DNA of 64,000 nucleotides from Gonatopus flavifemur (GCA_018340375.1 JAFFJZ010000004.1:38290001-38354000); one strand, 5' to 3'; shown: positions 46,255 to 57,600, counted from the first letter of the stretch. Numbers and translations are program-made. Notes: generated by a model from the sequence alone, not told the origin.

Positions 46255-47145
46255 TTAACCCATTATAGCTCATGGGCAAACCAGCATGAATTACGGGGAG
46301 GTCAATATTGGAATGAAGACAAGGGTGGGAGAGATGATTTTTCGTGGAAAAAATCGGGTTTCCCGATTGTTTCAAAAGTGCATGATACGTGAAAAGTAGG
46401 ACGTCATTCGATTGTACGGGAAAAATTACTGAATGAACAAGGTTTTGAAAGTTTATTCCACCACTCAATTAGTTATGAAAAAATAAATAAACAATTACAT
46501 ATATTGAGACCTGCTCCTGCCCATAGCCAAACCAAAAAGAATTATGGAGAGGTCAATATTGGAATGAGGACAAGGGCGGAAAAGATGATTTTTCGTAAGA
46601 AAAATCAGGTTATTCAATTGTTCGAATAATCATTGTTTGAACAATCAGTTCAGAAGAGCATGATATGTAAAAACTAAGACCACCACTCCATTCTCCGGAA
46701 AAAATCCCAACGGGAACCAGACTTTCAAAATTCGTTCCATATCCATTCTCTAATGTGTCCAGCGTATCTCAACAGTCATACGTAGGAACGCTCCGACATA
46801 GACCATTCTCTATACCTTTCTTGTCTAATACCGAAGTGTCATAATTTATCCAAACAGGACGAATCATTGACTGTATCAATACTTTTCGCTCTAAACTCTC
46901 AGCAGCCTTTCTCACTTTTATCTTAAAACAGTAGTTCTCACTACTGTTTGTTAACAATTCTTATTAATATTGTCTTCGATCACTTGTCTCGTTGCTGTAT
47001 TTCATCAGTTTTCACAACTCCTCTTTATCAGGAGTTTTCACTACTATCCGCTCTCAGTAGTTTTTATTGCCCACGTAAGTGGTATTTCCAATTGTTATAA
47101 GCGAAATTCTCTCCCGCATTCCTTTTCCTTTCAACATATTCGCTA

Positions 47146-48775
47146 GTGTTACAAGTGCTCACGAAACCAAGGAAAAGAAGATCAACCTGCACGGTTTCTG
47201 ATTTTATTGATATTTTTGAGGATCATGAGAATATCGATAATGCTGAAGATAGTCGGATCGATATCGCGTTTGTTCCTGAAGATGATGGTGAAACAGATTC
47301 AGGTTCTGATTCAGACATGGAAGGTGACATAGGTCTCGACACGTTTCTCCCTTATGGTTCTTACGAGGAAATGAAAAATTTCTATTCTAATACCCAGAAA
47401 GTTCTAGAACCACATCATATTTTCAACTGGTGAGTAGGCACTTCTTAACACCCAAAACAACCTGAATTGACTCATAGTTTGGACGAGACAATGCTAAATA
47501 ATATCAGGAAGAAAAATGCTGTCGAATTATTTGAATTGTTCTTCTCGCGAGAAATTAAGGACCATATCATGGTAGCTTCATTGGAACCTGGCTTGGATTT
47601 GTCAGGAGAATCATTTGATGAATTTATCGTCATCATTCTTTCTTCTTTCAATTCCAGAAAATCTCTACGTGACTACTGGTCCTATAGATCAGTATTAAGA
47701 TGTAAAACTGTTAAAAACGCTATGTCAAGAAATGAGTTTACGGACATAAAAAAGGGAATCAAGTCCTATAAAAGCAATGGGAAGAAAGATGAAAATAGAG
47801 TATGGAAAGTCAGGACCATTTATGAGATTTTTCGCCGCAATATTGCACAATTTGGGTGGTTCAGCTACAATTTATCAATAGATGAGATTATGGTCAAGTA
47901 CTTTGGACGGTTTGGAATAAAGCAATGCATTAGGAATAAACCTGTGAGATTCGGTATGAAAGTATGGGCTATTTGTTCGCCTGAAGGATTTTTATTTGAC
48001 TTGGATATTTATACTGGTAGAGCAAGTAATAAGACTGAAGATTTTCTCAAGTGTATTGGATTAGCTTCACGAGTGGTTATAAAGATGATCCAAAGACTCT
48101 TAAATACCGTTCCTTCAGACGATTCAACAATCGCGTTGAAGCTCGAGTGAATTTACCTAAAAAGTGCGAACGGGGAACATGCGTCAACTTGTATGATGAA
48201 AAGTCACACATAAATTATATCACAGTGATGGTTAGTAAACTAGTTTCGATTCTCTCATCATGCTATGGAAATGAGCCGAAAGTTCTAATTAAAACGATGC
48301 GTACAGAAAACAAAGGCACAAATACCTTTCCCTCAAGCATTTGCAAGGATGTAGATCTACACGATCAACATTGCAATGCCCTTATGCCATCGATACGGGG
48401 TAAGAAATGGACTTGGTGTTTTTTATACGATTAATTCAAGCATCTTTGAAGAACGCTACAGTTCTCTATTATTACGCTCATCCAGATGACAGGAAGGGTT
48501 CGAAAGATATTGCGCAAGAGGTCTGTGAGTATTACTTTGACGATGTAGAATGACAATGTGTGTCGAATAAACGCAAATGCCTCGTAAACGTGGTAAGACC
48601 AGCACATCACACAATGAAAGTGAGGAAGTACACATATTGTACTTTCAAATTTTCGTCAGAAGAAACTTGTAGGAAGTGGACATGTCATTTCTGCAACACT
48701 TGTGATGTGTATTTGTGTTTGCAACATGCGACTGATCATGGTCAAGCCTTTTTGAGCAACACTCAAGATGGATGA
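47146..48775 (+). pseudogene. piggyBac transposase, decayed
   Basis: Acidic N-terminus (DSRIDIAFVPEDDGETDSGS) then the core: FDEFIVIILSSFNSRKSLRDYWS, the first catalytic Asp in SIDEIMVKYFGRFGIKQ, KPVRFGMKVWAICSPEG, and in a second frame a third Asp motif VDLHDQHCNALMPSIRGKKW. The region normally carrying the second Asp (DNFFTSY type) is missing between ASRVV and the next readable block. After a frame change in a 6-T run at ~48418-48423 the protein continues as NATVLYYYAHPDDRKG, and a Cys-rich C-terminal domain follows (CRKWTCHFCNTCDVYLCLQH). The TGA at 47431 may be spliced out: 47430-47477 is a 48-nt GTGAGT...TAG segment whose removal keeps the frame. No ATG is seen at the start of the open frame. 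Not functional because of the core deletion. Confidence 0.88.
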
Positions 48776-49132
48776 ACATATTCGGGTTTTCACTGTTCTG
48801 CTATAAGAATGATTCACGTGCGTGGCTAGGAATAGTTGCAGAATATTTTATGATTTTTTGGATATTGGGACTACATGACGGTTTCAGGATGGACTTCTAT
48901 ATAAAATCAAACACTCGTGTTGAATAGATCAAATCACAATCTCCAGTCCTCAACCTCTTGGGCTCTAGTTCCTGGTAACAAAGCTCTGTACTGCGCATAG
49001 ACAGAGGTGGGATTTGAGACTGGTTCTTGTTTGTATATTGTGTTCTAACAGAGCGATGGCTAGAAACGATAATTAGGCTCTGGGTCCTGAGGTGAATTTT
49101 TCGGAGGAGATGATAGGCGCTCTGAGTTCCTA

Positions 49133-49370
49133 GATACCCTAGGAGAAATGAATTAGATCTAATGAGATATATGTAGATCTCTTGAAATATAAGTAGATCT
49201 GTTCAGATGTATGTAGATCTCTTCAGGTCTAAATACTGTGGAAACAAAATCTCTTTGGATCTCCGTAGATTTTTTCCCCCAGTATTTAGATCTGAAGAGA
49301 TCTACTTATATCTCAAGAGATTTACATACCATAGATCTCATTAGATCTAATTTATTTTTCCTGGGGTATC
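49133..49370. mobile_element. 238-bp palindromic MITE (GATACCC ends) inside piggyBac
   Basis: GATACCCTAGGAGAAATGAA and its near-complement ending in TTCCTGGGGTATC enclose arms rich in AGATCT (ATTAGATCTAATGAGAT; TATAAGTAGATCT). It lies between the transposase and the right end of the piggyBac element. Confidence 0.75.
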
Positions 49371-49757
49371 ACATATTTTTGGTTGCATTGCGTGAACAAT
49401 CATTATTTCAACTTTTCTTTCATGGGTGTCACGTTTCACCCCTCCTTATCATTCCACTATCCACTTTCCCACAATTCCCGCTGGTTTGGCTATGGGTAGG
49501 AGTAAAGTTCAAAACATGTAATTGTTTATTAATTTCTTAATAACAAATTGAGAGGTGAAATGAACTTCCAGAATCTTGTTCCCTCAGTAATTTTCCCCGT
49601 ATTGTTTAAACAAATCGTTCAAACAATAATTGTTTGAACAATCGGGAAACCCGATATTTCTCACAAAAATATCATCTCTTTCAGCCTTGTCCCCATTCCA
49701 ATGTTGACCTGCCCGGAATTCCTGCTGGTTTGCCCATGGGCTATAATAATGGGTTAA

Positions 49758-50334
49758 ACATCTTCTTAGGGTTTCTTCATATACTTGGCGTCGAGAAATT
49801 ACCGCATCTCTTCATTTGAAAAAATTTAATTAGGAAGTTTGACTTCATCCACCGTATTCACCAAACTTTGCTGAACCGTAAATGAAACTATGAGCATTCA
49901 AATCTTCAGTCAATGTTTGTTGAATTCAAATTCATCTGAAATCAATCTAACCAACTCCCATTCAGGTATCTCAAAAGTATTCTTAAGAAGTTTTGATGTA
50001 TTTGTAAGAGGTCTTGAAGACATTTTCAAGAATTCTTCTAAATTCCTCAAAGATCTCTTGAAGAATTCATAAGATATAAGAATTCATAATCTTGAAAAGT
50101 CTTGAATTTGTTCATCAACAAAATCTTCACCTCCTTTTCTTCCTCTTCCCCTTTTCTGTTTACCACCCTCGCACTTCTTTGAATTTGGTCAGATCTCGAT
50201 CTTTGACCCAGGTTTGAACAAGCCCATTGATTCTCGCCGAACCTCATTCAATCTTGCACCATGTTTTGACCTAATCCTATCCAACCATTTTCAATAAGAT
50301 GTAATCATATGAATATATTGCTTCCTCGTTGAGA
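49758..50334. other. Intergenic, no gene seen
   Basis: Contains several TCTTGAA/TTCAAGA motifs around 49985-50110 but no clear repeat arms or gene. Confidence 0.4.
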
Positions 50335-51190
50335 GGAAGCTTAGTGATCGTTTTGGAGGGTCGAAAAATTTTTTGCCTTCAAAACGAAAAGTTCTTACAC
50401 CAAAATGCTTCTCAGAACTCAAGGAGCAACTTTGGTTTCGTGTCTGTCTGTACGTACGTACGAACGTACGAAACTCCGGCTCTATCTATCCGATCATTAT
50501 GAAATTTTCACCACAATGACGTGCGGGGTCGGTAATAGAGTCGTATGAGTTTCAACCTGATTCTCACTGGAGAATGGGGTGAAAATGATCAAAAACCGTG
50601 ATTTCGCGCCCACGCATATCTCCGCTTTTTATTATCCGATTCCAATAGAACTGATATCAGGGTCTAGTTATGATCCAATAGTCATCCCAAATGAGTTTCA
50701 TCCCAATCGGTTGGAAACTTTACAAATTTTTTGTTTGTGATCTGCATGTTTAGACAATATTTTGAAACCATGCCTTCCCTATGTTCCTATTATCCGAATG
50801 CCGTGAAACTCTGAGGATATTCAGTCCATGAAGTGTTTTTTGTTTGATCTTAATTCTAAGCAAATCGGAAGTGAGGGAAGAGAAAGTTAAGTACATAACT
50901 TCGTAACGAAATTTGAAAATTTTGTAAATATCCTTATCATGCGGGTATTTCTGTTCCTATCATCCGATCGTCATGAAATTTTGTCCACCACATTTTTATG
51001 CAGTGTCGATGGTGGTTTCATGTGAGTTTCAACTAGATCCTCACAGGAGAACGGGAGGGAGAGTGGGAACGTGTTTTCGAAAGTTGTGATTTTGCGACCG
51101 TGCATATCTTCGGTCTCTGTCATCCGATTGCAATGAAACTTATACCACGGTTCAGTTATGGTTTGATAGTGGTTTTTTCAAGTTGTTCTT
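50335..51190 (+). repeat. Dispersed repeat family 'R', forward copy
   Basis: Starts GGAAGCTTAGTGATCGTTTT, then a CGTGTCTGTCTGTACGTACG tract ~110 bp in. Blocks such as GCATATCTCCG, TCTAGTTATGATCCAATAGT and GAGTTTCATCCCAATCGGTT follow. The same landmarks, inverted, end at 63627 (AACAATCACAAAGCTTCC), and further copies lie at 62040-62710 and 63040-63400. A translated stretch of the type SSYDPIVIPNEFHPNRL is open here. The class of repeat is unknown to me. Confidence 0.6.
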
Positions 51191-52591
51191 CCACACCAAC
51201 GTGGAATCAGTTATGGTTCAATAGTGTTCCCACATTAGTTGCGTTCGAATTGGGTTTCAAATCCTTAATAACTAACCAAAAGGATCAGTTCTGTGGATTT
51301 GAATATTTCGGTTTTCAATTTAGGGGTTTATATTGAGCTCAACGCAAAATAGAATGAGCGTCCAAATGGAATCGCATGTAATGAGAGTGAGGATATTAGA
51401 AGAAAACAACGCTAATTATTGAACACATATAGAAGCACACCCAGTGGATCCTCCCTCTCGTTGTTCACACGGGAAAAGCTTTGCTAATGACATGTGGCTT
51501 ACTGGATTGCAAAACCCTTCAAGAATTCTTTTAGAATACAGCAAATTCTCAACGAGTTTCAAAAATAATTCGATTCATCAGAATTTCATCGCAAGTAACC
51601 CCTTATGAATTAAATGTATCGATTGAGACTGATGCAAGCAAACGCGTTCTGCTTTGTACATCTGCTCTGAAAAAACTCTGAAATGCACGTAGTGATACTT
51701 TTGTGTCATACCGACTGAGCATTACGAAATGGTGGTTCATGTATTCCTCATAGGGATCAGCTGATATCCTTTCACCATATTGAGATACCTTTTATTTCAT
51801 CCCTACTATATCTAATGCTCCCCCCTGATACTCCTTGGTCTAGACCAATATGAGCCCGTGTTCCGATATTCGTCGAGCTGAGATATTTGGCCACGTGACT
51901 ACATTTCGCACTAACACATGTGAGCACTCTTATCGATGAACCGCTCACCGACAAGGGCGTTCACATGTGTCAGTGCGAAATGCAGTCAGGTGACCGAGCT
52001 GCAATTTTCCAGCTCAACGAATATCGGAACACTGCATCTGACCCTAACAGAAATAAGCTCGAAGGGGAAGTGATCCGAATGAAATTAGACCCGAAAAAAT
52101 ATTGGTAACTATTACGATGAGTGGAGCAAGACTAGTAAAACGTGGTTTCTTTTGGGGCATAATTCCATTCGGTAGCATCTCAATGTCCCGAATGGTGTTT
52201 GTCCCGAAAGACAATGTCCCATCATGAAACCATCATTGAAGCATAGTATGAGTTTTTGTTTTTCAACACGAACGAGGAAGCCATGTGCCAACTGGCAGAG
52301 TTTTTTTTCAACGTGATTCTGATTGAATCTTGCCAAATCTGATTGAATCCTGTACAGTGTTCTGACCCGATCACATGAAATTTCATTTCGTCACATTCAT
52401 GATGAAAAGTCATTTCATCATGTATCTGCGCTTCAGTGAGCTGAGTTATACGGACAGTGTGATTCCAATATTTATAATTTTCAGTCTGACGTAGTGAAAT
52501 ATAATGTCAATGGTGTACATTCTCAGAGCAAAAATGATTTTTTCAACAAACTGATTACATAAACAAATAACAGATGAGTGTACTGTACCTA
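51191..52591. other. Intergenic with a 175-bp hairpin
   Basis: A hairpin spans 51858-52032: GTGTTCCGATATTCGTCGAG and TTTCGCACTAACACATGTGA pair with TCACATGTGTCAGTGCGAAA and CTCAACGAATATCGGAACAC. At 52264-52300 a phrase (NEEAMCQLAEF when translated) recurs in related form near 62258. No gene is accepted. Confidence 0.5.
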
Positions 52592-53072
52592 CACGGAGAA
52601 AAAAGTCTAGAAACTAGCGCATGAGCACTGATCACATATTAATCGCAAGAAGACATTCTTGAAATAAAAGCATGAACCTATCCACTCATCCCATGCGGTG
52701 ATGCGATGAGTGCATAGTGTAAAAAAAATTTGTTGAATTCCAAGTAAAAATGCTTGGAAATCTACAAACTTGGTTTGGAAAAATAATTTCCGAACCTTTT
52801 TTGTAAATTGCCGAACAAGAGTTTGTGAATTTTCAAAAATCTTCGTGAAATCACAAATTTTTTTGAATGTTTACAAACTTTTATTTGGTAATTTACAAAA
52901 AAAGTTTGTGTACAAAACTACCAAACTTCTTTGGCAGTTTAGGAAGTATATTTTTTACAGTGTAGATTCATATTCTTACTCCAAGGAGTTCCACGGAATA
53001 AACCGGTGGAACTTCTTGAGATTGACTGATCATCAGTGTTAATGCGCTAGTTCCTAGATTTATTTCTCCGTG
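52592..53072. mobile_element. 481-bp MITE (CACGGAGA ends), TA target, with nested MITE
   Basis: TA, CACGGAGAAAAAAGTCTAGA ... AGATTTATTTCTCCGTG, TA. Arms share GAAACTAGCGCAT and GATCA. The centre is occupied by another element (52715-52964). Confidence 0.8.
52715..52964. mobile_element. ~250-bp MITE nested in 52592-53072
   Basis: A left end AGTGTAAAAAAAATTTG and right end TATATTTTTTACAGTGTA pair imperfectly; the interior holds many GTTTGTAAATT/AATTTACAAAC-type motifs on both strands. Boundaries are approximate. Confidence 0.6.
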
Positions 53073-53569
53073 TAGTTAGAAATAACAAAGTTGAATAAAC
53101 TTGGTGGAAAATATTTGAAAATGAATTTCATATTCCAGTGATCTTTAGTGTCTCGTGAATACCATGTTTTATTTTAAAACTGTTTTTACTCGATTGTTAT
53201 TGAAAACTGAATGATTAATAATTGTCGATGAGAGTTTTATGAATACATTCGAAGACGGTACATAAAATCTACCGTAAGGAGTTCAATAATCTGCAAAGTA
53301 TCGTAACTCGAAGGTTAATTTTGGCACAGGCATTATAAGGTTCTAAAATCGCACTTTCCACAGGATTTTTACTTTCGTGGTGTCTATGGAAATTAGTCAA
53401 GCTTCCAACTTATGAATGAATTCACCTCATTTGCAATTTGATTGTGATAACAGGCACATTTGAAGTGTTCATAAAATGATCATGTAATCCTAACCTCAAA
53501 ACTGCTGAAAGTCCATTTTCTTGAACATATCTCATTAAAATCTCACCAGAAGATATCTTTCAAAGACTT

Positions 53570-55195
53570 CTGCCGTGCCAGGCAAAAAAGTTGTTAACTC
53601 AATTTTTGTCGAAAATGAGTTTTTTATATCATTCGATTCAGAGAATCAAGGTGCATTTAACTGTGTTTACAGAAATCTGTTATTGCTCTTAATTTTTGAA
53701 TAATTAACATTTTCCTTCTCTGAAAACGAAGTGAAAATTGAGCAATCATCAGAAAAAAGCCGTAACTCACATAAAAATGAGAGAAACGATCGAATACGTC
53801 ACCACTTGCCAGGCGAAAAGACTGTAATTTGAGTTACGGTCTTTTTGCTTAGTAAATTCAGTGAGGATTAAGCCTCTTGTACTATTTCAAAGAATCTCTT
53901 CGGAGTTAAGGTTTTCTTGGCTTGTAAATTGCTTGTGTCTGAAGCCAGTTTACTAGGGAAGAAAACCATAAGTCCGGTTGTATATCTTCGGCACAATTCG
54001 GAAATCTTCGTGATAGACGCTTCAAGATATCATTGTGTACGTAAAGGGAATTGTCAAAAGTGAACATAAACGAGACAAAAATTTCATTTCATTCTGTCGG
54101 AAATCAACAAATTTGTCGAGGCATTCCGCTAGATAAAAAAACGGACATCTTGGAAAAATTAGTACCTTTGATGCCCTCTAGTAGAAAACAATTTTGGCTC
54201 AAATTGCCCACGTCGAAAGTCAATGACTTAATCACTCATTACGACAACGAGGAGACCGAAAAGTCCTGATGCAGTCGTACAAGTATTTATATTGTAATGA
54301 TAACTTTTCTTGAAGACTTAATTTATTTTTTCCTGTTTATTTAAAGACTGAGATTACATGTGAAGCGAAAAAAGTACCTATACGGATTTGTTCAAATTTT
54401 CTATTTGTTTTCTGAAGAAAAATATCGAGAATTTTATTTCAGTTCTTATGTAAAAGATTGTTTATTTTTTCTTGTTGTTGCTTCCAATATATTAAATAAA
54501 AAAGCTATTGAATCTGCGTTATACTTTGCTGTATTTGATTTTTATTATTATATTGACACGTTTGATAGGGATAATATTCTTGTCTGCTCCAAAAAACACT
54601 TCCACCTCAGGAATGATTAAAAAACTTGTTCCTTCCATTGCATGTCACACAGTATGAACAAAGTTTGTACTCGATTGAAAACCTAAAAATTTCTGCAATC
54701 AAAAGTAAATCTTTTTTTTCTACCAATATTATTATTTCACGTGAGAAAAATGTCAATTTTTGAGATATCCAATCCATAGATTTGGTAATCAAATCTTAAA
54801 CTATGCTCATGTTATGCATAGCTGAGTATATACTGATGTTTGTAAACGTCGCTGCACGGATACTGAGTTAACATGTTTCTTAGCTTGTAAAGCAAACGAT
54901 CAAAGCATAATGTTCGAGAGCTGTTACACGGAAAAAGACCGTAACCCGAGTTATGGTTCTTTTGGTCAGTGTTTCTGCCCAACGGAAAACCTCAACTCAT
55001 TTTTTCATTGGTTGTTATTAAAAATATCGATTTTTTTTTTAATAATTGAAAAGAGCACCCCTTATTTACCCCAGAAGCGCTTTAATAATCTCGAAATATT
55101 AATTACATCATACGATTATAATGTGGAATAGTTTTTCTCGGTTTTCTCTATTCGAGCAGATTTGGAGTTAACAACTTTCTTGCCTGGTACGGCAG
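53570..55195 (+). mobile_element. 1.63-kb element with CTGCCGTGCCAGGCA ends and ACTT duplication
   Basis: CTGCCGTGCCAGGCAAAAAA opens the element and TTTCTTGCCTGGTACGGCAG closes it; complementarity continues through AGTTGTTAACTC. ACTT is present on both sides (53566-53569, 55196-55199), a 4-bp target duplication. Internal hairpins of AAAGACYGTAA-type sequence lie at 53814-53850 and 54930-54967. One 72-codon frame lies inside. It is non-autonomous unless that frame is part of a spliced gene. Confidence 0.8.
54051..54269 (+). CDS. Short open frame in the ACTT-flanked element, function unknown
   Basis: A 72-codon frame (the first codon is GTG; no upstream ATG is clear) encodes a lysine-rich peptide with ICRGIPLDKKTDILEKLVPL and SSRKQFWLKLPTS. 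Its composition and amphipathic look are more protein-like than other short frames in the region, and it lies centrally in the element. It may be the last exon or C-terminal tail of a transposon protein. I do not recognise the family with certainty, and no splice sites are established. No signal peptide or membrane segment is seen. Confidence 0.35.
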   Translation: MSKVNINETKISFHSVGNQQICRGIPLDKKTDILEKLVPLMPSSRKQFWLKLPTSKVNDLITHYDNEETEKS

Positions 55196-55199
55196 ACTT

Positions 55200-56294
55200 C
55201 TAAAAGAAGTCTTCAAGTAACCATGCATAGTTGTCTTGGAAATGTCTTGAATCAAGATATCTTTTAGAAATCTTTCACAAGATGTCTTCCCAGCACTTCT
55301 GAAAGATATCTTCAGGGACGGTCCAAAAATGTTCTTTAAGATCCCTCAATTGATTATTCTTGTAGATATGTCCAGAACTGCAATATGCCATACAGTACAG
55401 AACGTCTCAGTAATGTTTCGAAATATTGCTGCAAGGTTGTAATATCTCTGTAATGTAGTAGCGATATTCTGGAATATTGTGGAGACATTTGTGCTGTGTG
55501 GGGTTAGACGGGTATTTGACCCTTGTTCTCTTGGGGATGACACATGGCCTGTCTCAGCAACAATTCGTATCATATGAAAACCCACACAGCACCACAGTCC
55601 CAGAAGAATTCTTGAAGAACTCATAAAGAACGCAATCGGTTCAATAAGAATTCTTTATGAATTCTTCTGGGACTGTGGTACTGTGTGGGGATATCAAGAA
55701 TGAGATCAATTCGTGAATAGCCTCAAAAGATTGAGCCTTCTTCCAACACGCTATTCGTATGTTGACAGGAAAATAAGGAAAAATGGTGACAAACAATGGA
55801 TAATAAAATTGACCGATGTGCGCTTAATGATTCGCTACGGAGCTGTGCACGCTGAGAGTTAGGAAAAGACCAGTTTTGGCTGCATTTCGAATAATGGTGA
55901 AAGGATTTCACCGCGTGGTTTACATCAGCACAGACAATTTGTAATTTCTGCAGTAAATTTTATGTGGCTGATTCATCAAAATTCTCATAATTTTCCTGTC
56001 TGTGCTTGTGTTTAATTTTGAAGAGTTCCCAACTTCTCAAGGACCAAATGAAAGTTCCTTACTATTTCAGCTTGGAATTGTTCATTGTCCAAATATGTAT
56101 AGAAGATTGCAAAAAAAAACTATCCTGATTGAGCATTGAACTTGATCCTTTGAGCTATCAATGGAGGTTACACTGCCTAGATAAAATGTGAGATCATTTT
56201 TTACATTTGTTCAACCAATATCAATTCAGTATGATAATAATCAAATATCAAAATAGGAAAAATATGATGAAATCTTTTCATAATAAGCCACATA
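55200..56294. other. Intergenic apart from a hairpin MITE
   Basis: Between the ACTT element and the mariner there is one clear hairpin (55581-55689). Around 55200-55320 AAGATATCTT and AGAAGTCTTC motifs recur. No gene is recognised. Confidence 0.45.
55581..55689. mobile_element. 109-bp hairpin MITE (CCCACACAGC ends)
   Basis: CCCACACAGCACCACAGTCC pairs almost perfectly with GGACTGTGGTACTGTGTGGG; the loop holds AGAAGAATTC/GAATTCTTCT arms. A diverged copy is at 37118-37217, and similar motifs occur near 59125-59195. Confidence 0.8.
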
Positions 56295-57598
56295 CGAGGT
56301 GTGTTCAAAAAGTAAGGTGACTTTTCGAATTTCGCGGGCAACGTACTTTCGATTATCGATTTTTTTGTTTTGTTATGTTGGCACACTCTTCCCGAACATC
56401 TGTATCAAGTTTCAAGTGTATAGCATTTTTTGTTTGGTTGTGAGAGGCGTCAAGGTTATAAGTGTTTTGCGTGCTCGGCGATTTCTTGCTATCGAAAAAT
56501 ATGGATCAAAGGATTTGCATCAAATTTTGTGTAAAAAATAAAATAAAGTGCTCCGAAACACCTAAAATGTTGACAGTAGCATACGGTGAAACTGTTCTGA
56601 GTAAAAAAAATGTTTACAAGTGGTACAAACTCTTCCAAGATGGCCGGGAAGATGCCAATGACGAGCCTCGCTCTGGACGCCCAAGCACGTCAACAACTGA
56701 TGAAAACGTTCAAGCAGTGAAGAAAATTGTTTTGGAAAATCGTCGAATCACTATCAGAGAAGTTGCTGAGGATGTTGGTTTATCGCTTGGCTCGTGCCAT
56801 GAAATTTTTTCTAACGTTTTGGGCATAAGACGTGTGTCAGCGAAGTTTGTTCCGAAATTGCTAAATTTTGACCAAAAGAACCGTCGCATGAGCATCGCTC
56901 AAGAACTGTTGAATGACGTCAACGACGACCCAGATTTACTCAAAAGGGTCATAACTGGTGACGAATCATGGGTATATGGTTATGATGTCGAAACCAAAGT
57001 CCAATCGTCCCAATGGAAGACCCCAGATGAGTCAAGACCGAAAAAAGCACGCCAAGTTCGATCAAATGTCAAAGTTTTGCTCACTGTTTTCTTCTATTAC
57101 CATGGCGTGGTGCATCAGGAGTTCTTACCATATGGTCGTACGGTCAATAAACAGTATTATCTTGAAGTGATGCACCGTTTGCGAGAAACAATACGAAGAA
57201 AACGTCCAGAATTGTGGAAAAATAATTCATGGCTTTTGCATCACGATAATGCCCCTGCTCACTCATCTTTGCTTGTGAGAGATTTTTTGGCCAAAAACAA
57301 CACCACAATCATGCCTCAGCCACCATATTCACCCCATGTGACTTAAACTAAACTAAAGAGACCTATGAAAGGACGGAGATTTGCAACGATTGAAGAGATA
57401 AAGACTGCATCGCTGGAAGAACTCAAGGCTATACCGAAAAGTGCTTATGAGAAGTGCTTTGAGAATTGGAAAAACCGTTGGCATAAGTGTATTGTATCTG
57501 AGGGGGATTACTTTGAAGGGGACAACATAAATATTGATAAATAAATAAATATTTTTTCCTAAAAATACAAAGTCACCTTACTTTTTGAACACACCTCG
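56295..57598 (+). mobile_element. mariner element, second near-identical copy (1304 bp)
   Basis: TA (56293-56294), CGAGGTGTGTTCAAAAAGTA ... CTTTTTGAACACACCTCG, TA (57599-57600). By eye only about seven substitutions and one 8-bp net deletion separate it from 43910-45221. Flanking sequences are unrelated, so this is an independent insertion, not a segmental duplication. Confidence 0.95.
56501..57544 (+). pseudogene. mariner transposase, same lesion plus a second one
   Basis: The ATG at 56501 begins the same protein as at 44116 (TGDESW and HHDNAPAH intact). It has the same ~10-bp deletion after YSP, so the third catalytic Asp is lost in the identical way. Just beyond, TGTGACTT is followed by AAACTAAACTAAAG instead of the TTTTTCTTGTTCCC stretch of the other copy, which brings a stop immediately. 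The C-terminal part remains legible in another frame to 57544. Substitutions relative to the other copy include H39Y, S97G and M109I. Confidence 0.92.
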
Positions 57599-57600
57599 TA

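Larger units (their letters stand above)
46259..49753 (+). mobile_element. piggyBac element, complete ends (3.5 kb)
   Basis: TTAA (46255-46258) is followed by CCCATTATAGCTCATGGGCA; the right end is TGCCCATGGGCTATAATAATGGG, i.e. GGGCTATAATAATGGG, then TTAA (49754-49757). Subterminal sequence with GGTCAATATTGGAATGA(A/G)GAC occurs twice in direct orientation on the left (near 46300 and 46548), and related sequence with CATTCCA is inverted on the right (near 49450 and 49695). The transposase lies in the middle and a separate palindrome (49133-49370) sits downstream of it. Confidence 0.9.

Noticed and set aside
51920..52108. Open frame of 62 codons resembling a small protein
   Set aside because: It lies largely within the 51858-52032 hairpin, and a mirror frame exists on the other strand.
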